This document shows positions 5,378 to 6,300 of a stretch of DNA of 6,300 nucleotides, one piece after another. Position 1 is the first letter of the stretch; every line of letters begins with the position of its first letter. This stretch comes from Nitrososphaerota archaeon. Its GTDB lineage: Archaea > Thermoproteota > Bathyarchaeia > Bathyarchaeales > Bathycorpusculaceae. Both the position numbers and the translations under genes were made by a program. The stretch is taken from NCBI GenBank assembly GCA_031282985.1, contig JAITCR010000033.1, positions 1-6,300 of the forward strand. The letters are read 5' to 3'. Below the pieces are notes generated by a model. It made no database searches and was not told the DNA's origin. It was given only the letters and a program-made list of their open reading frames with translations.

Positions 5378-5866
5378 TTACCAATAAAATTCAACACAAT
5401 CTACCAGCACATCATTATAGATAACTGCTCCAGGAGAAGGTGGGCTTGCAGCTGTCAGAGTGTTGACCTCAATTACAACATAACTGTAGACTGTAAGTGT
5501 TGTACCGATAGTATACCAAGACGGACTTCCGCTATTTACTGCTGTTACAACAGCGCCTCCAATACGGTCCCACGTCCAATCAGCACCAGTTTGACTTGCC
5601 CACACACTTACAAGGTTTCTCGGACTGTATGTCACAGATGTTGGCCCTAATTTCGCTAAGATTTTAACAGTTCCTGTTCCAACGCCGCTCGATAACATGC
5701 CAATAACCTGTGCTGCCCGATAGAGAGATGGTGTATAAAATCGTGCAAAGTTGCCATCAGCTGGACCCACTACATTTGTTGGATTCGTTGTGCCACCACC
5801 ACCTAAGTCTTCAGTACCGATGAACATGCCCATGTTAGAAGTCCCTCTTGTTTGTTTGCTATCCAA
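5378..5866 (-). CDS. Extracellular beta-domain protein, probably 5'-truncated
   Basis: From TTG at 5866 this encodes 162 residues. The clear part is a Gly/Thr/Val-rich beta-sandwich-like domain, with VGPADGNFARFYTPS, VKILAKLGPTSVTYSPRNLVSVWAS, GADWTWDRIGGAVV, YVVIEVNTLTA and a terminal IYNDVLVDCVEFYW. This layout recalls the binding (discoidin or carbohydrate-binding-like) domains of archaeal surface proteins, but I cannot name a family. No signal peptide or membrane anchor is present. The same frame stays open upstream to 6187 with no ATG, GTG or TTG before 5866. It includes a charged stretch YHGASEEKLEEVRAQCAK that looks coding. The likeliest reading is the C-terminus of a larger secreted protein whose start was lost near the mobile-element debris on the right. 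A functional short product from the TTG is the alternative. Confidence 0.6.
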   Translation of the reverse strand: MDSKQTRGTSNMGMFIGTEDLGGGGTTNPTNVVGPADGNFARFYTPSLYRAAQVIGMLSSGVGTGTVKILAKLGPTSVTYSPRNLVSVWASQTGADWTWDRIGGAVVTAVNSGSPSWYTIGTTLTVYSYVVIEVNTLTAASPPSPGAVIYNDVLVDCVEFYW

Positions 5867-6016
5867 AGTTGCAGTTTTTAATTGAGCCGCGTATTCTTCA
5901 TTAATTGCTATTTGTTTTGCGCATTGTGCTCTGACTTCTTCAAGTTTTTCCTCACTGGCACCATGATACCTTGTGGCTATTGAAGCTTCAACATAAACTG
6001 GTAAAATAATTTTTTT

Positions 6017-6100
6017 ATTGTTAACGCATTTATATAATTGAGCTGTCCTTCTTTTTGAATTGTTAATGCATTTATATAATTGAGCTGTCCTTCTTTTTGA
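6017..6100. repeat. 42-bp tandem duplication carrying a TATA-like box
   Basis: Two adjacent 42-base units (6017-6058 and 6059-6100) differ at one base (ACGC versus ATGC). Each contains ATTTATATAAT (6028-6038 and 6070-6080), a strong TATA-like sequence readable on both strands, followed by GAGCTGTCCTTC. The unit length is a multiple of three, so the open minus-strand frame is not broken. The right-hand copy is placed to serve the plus-strand transposase fragment at 6137. A recent duplication is likely given near-identity. Confidence 0.85.
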
Positions 6101-6136
6101 AGGGCAGCGACCTTCAAAATCACCATCAAAAACATT

Positions 6137-6253
6137 ATGCTGCTTACACAGAATTGGGAGCAGCTCAAAATTATGAACCCCAACCTCTCACAGTACAAAA
6201 TCGACGAAGTAGAAAAGATGCTTCACTGTCGAGACCCAAAATATGGCTTTTTA
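6137..6253 (+). pseudogene. IS91-like transposase N-terminus, interrupted
   Basis: From ATG at 6137 the frame encodes 39 residues including NWEQLKIMNPNLSQYKIDEV and EKMLHCRDPKYGFL. This matches the start of the zinc-binding domain of IS91/IS801-type transposases, which usually reads W..F....P......E.V.K.L.CRDP.YGF..Y.C..CG. Text resembling the family (TFKITIKNI) also precedes the ATG, in a frame open from 6101, so the true start may be further left and lost. The reading stops at TAG 6254-6256, which lies inside the inverted repeat of an IS630-family element. The rest of the gene was displaced to the right of that element, outside the window. Cysteines after the first are therefore not visible. 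The family call rests on a short motif. Confidence 0.5.
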
Positions 6254-6269
6254 TAGTGGAATAGTTTAA
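6252..6269 (+). repeat. IS630 terminal inverted repeat, copy 2
   Basis: TATAGTGGAATAGTTTAA is the exact reverse complement of 542-559. The match breaks at both neighbouring bases, so the shared unit is exactly 18 bases including the TA target dinucleotide. Confidence 0.82.
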
Positions 6270-6300
6270 AATCTGCACCTTCTAAAGCAGATGCACGCTG
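6252..6300 (+). mobile_element. IS630-family element, left end (continues beyond window)
   Basis: An 18-base end repeat begins at TA 6252-6253. Beyond it lie a possible hairpin (ATCTGC 6271-6276 with GCAGAT 6287-6292) and an ATG at 6291 that could start the transposase. The frame before the repeat is an interrupted IS91-like gene, supporting insertion at a TA. The internal sequence visible here does not resemble the transposase C-terminus, so this should be the 5' end of a copy oriented rightwards. Confidence 0.6.

Noticed and set aside
6017..6100. CRISPR array
   Set aside because: There are only two directly adjacent copies with no spacer between them.
5977..6198. Minus-strand 73-codon frame containing the duplicated KEGQLNYINALTI peptide
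   Set aside because: The repeat is better explained as a DNA-level tandem duplication. The frame overlaps the IS91-like fragment and has no other protein-like features.

Overview
This window looks like an AT-rich chromosome segment of an anaerobic archaeon that makes methanofuran and so uses methanofuran/tetrahydromethanopterin-linked C1 chemistry. Three observations support this. (1) Three adjacent genes match MfnD, MfnF and MfnE of methanofuran biosynthesis. (2) A tRNA-Ser(GGA) gene carries a 28-nt intron at the archaeal 37/38 position with a bulge-helix-bulge fold. (3) Several TATA-like boxes lie about 25 bases ahead of gene starts. A methanogen or a Bathyarchaeia-like lineage would fit; the sequence alone does not decide between them.

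Layout. Positions 1-559 are nested mobile-element debris: a frameshifted IS5-family element (minus strand, running off the left edge) appears to sit inside the transposase gene of an IS630-family element, whose last ~65 codons and terminal inverted repeat remain. A short minus-strand frame at 623-781 resembles the N-terminus of an archaeal tyrosine integrase. It lies directly behind the 3' end of the tRNA-Ser gene (840-956), the usual picture of an integration scar. The minus-strand operon mfnD-mfnF-mfnE (4075 to 1119) has overlapping gene ends and is the metabolic core. It supplies the tyramine-glutamate ligase, the APMF-Glu-forming condensing enzyme, and the kinase that activates the aminomethylfuran phosphate; mfnA, mfnB and mfnC are not here.

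The 4091-4450 intergenic region holds a compact G+C-rich block (about 4281-4406) with several perfect complementary segments, two of which interlock as a pseudoknot. It is the best candidate in the window for an unrecognised structured RNA. Next come two minus-strand genes for extracellular proteins: a complete membrane-anchored surface protein (4451-5269) and a beta-rich domain that lacks a signal peptide and appears to be 5'-truncated (5378-5866).

The right edge (6017-6300) has a 42-bp tandem duplication carrying a TATA-like box and the N-terminus of an IS91-like (zinc-binding) transposase. The latter is cut at a TA by a second IS630-family end identical to the one at 542-559. Two IS630 ends in the same orientation therefore bracket the whole tRNA, mfn and surface-protein block.
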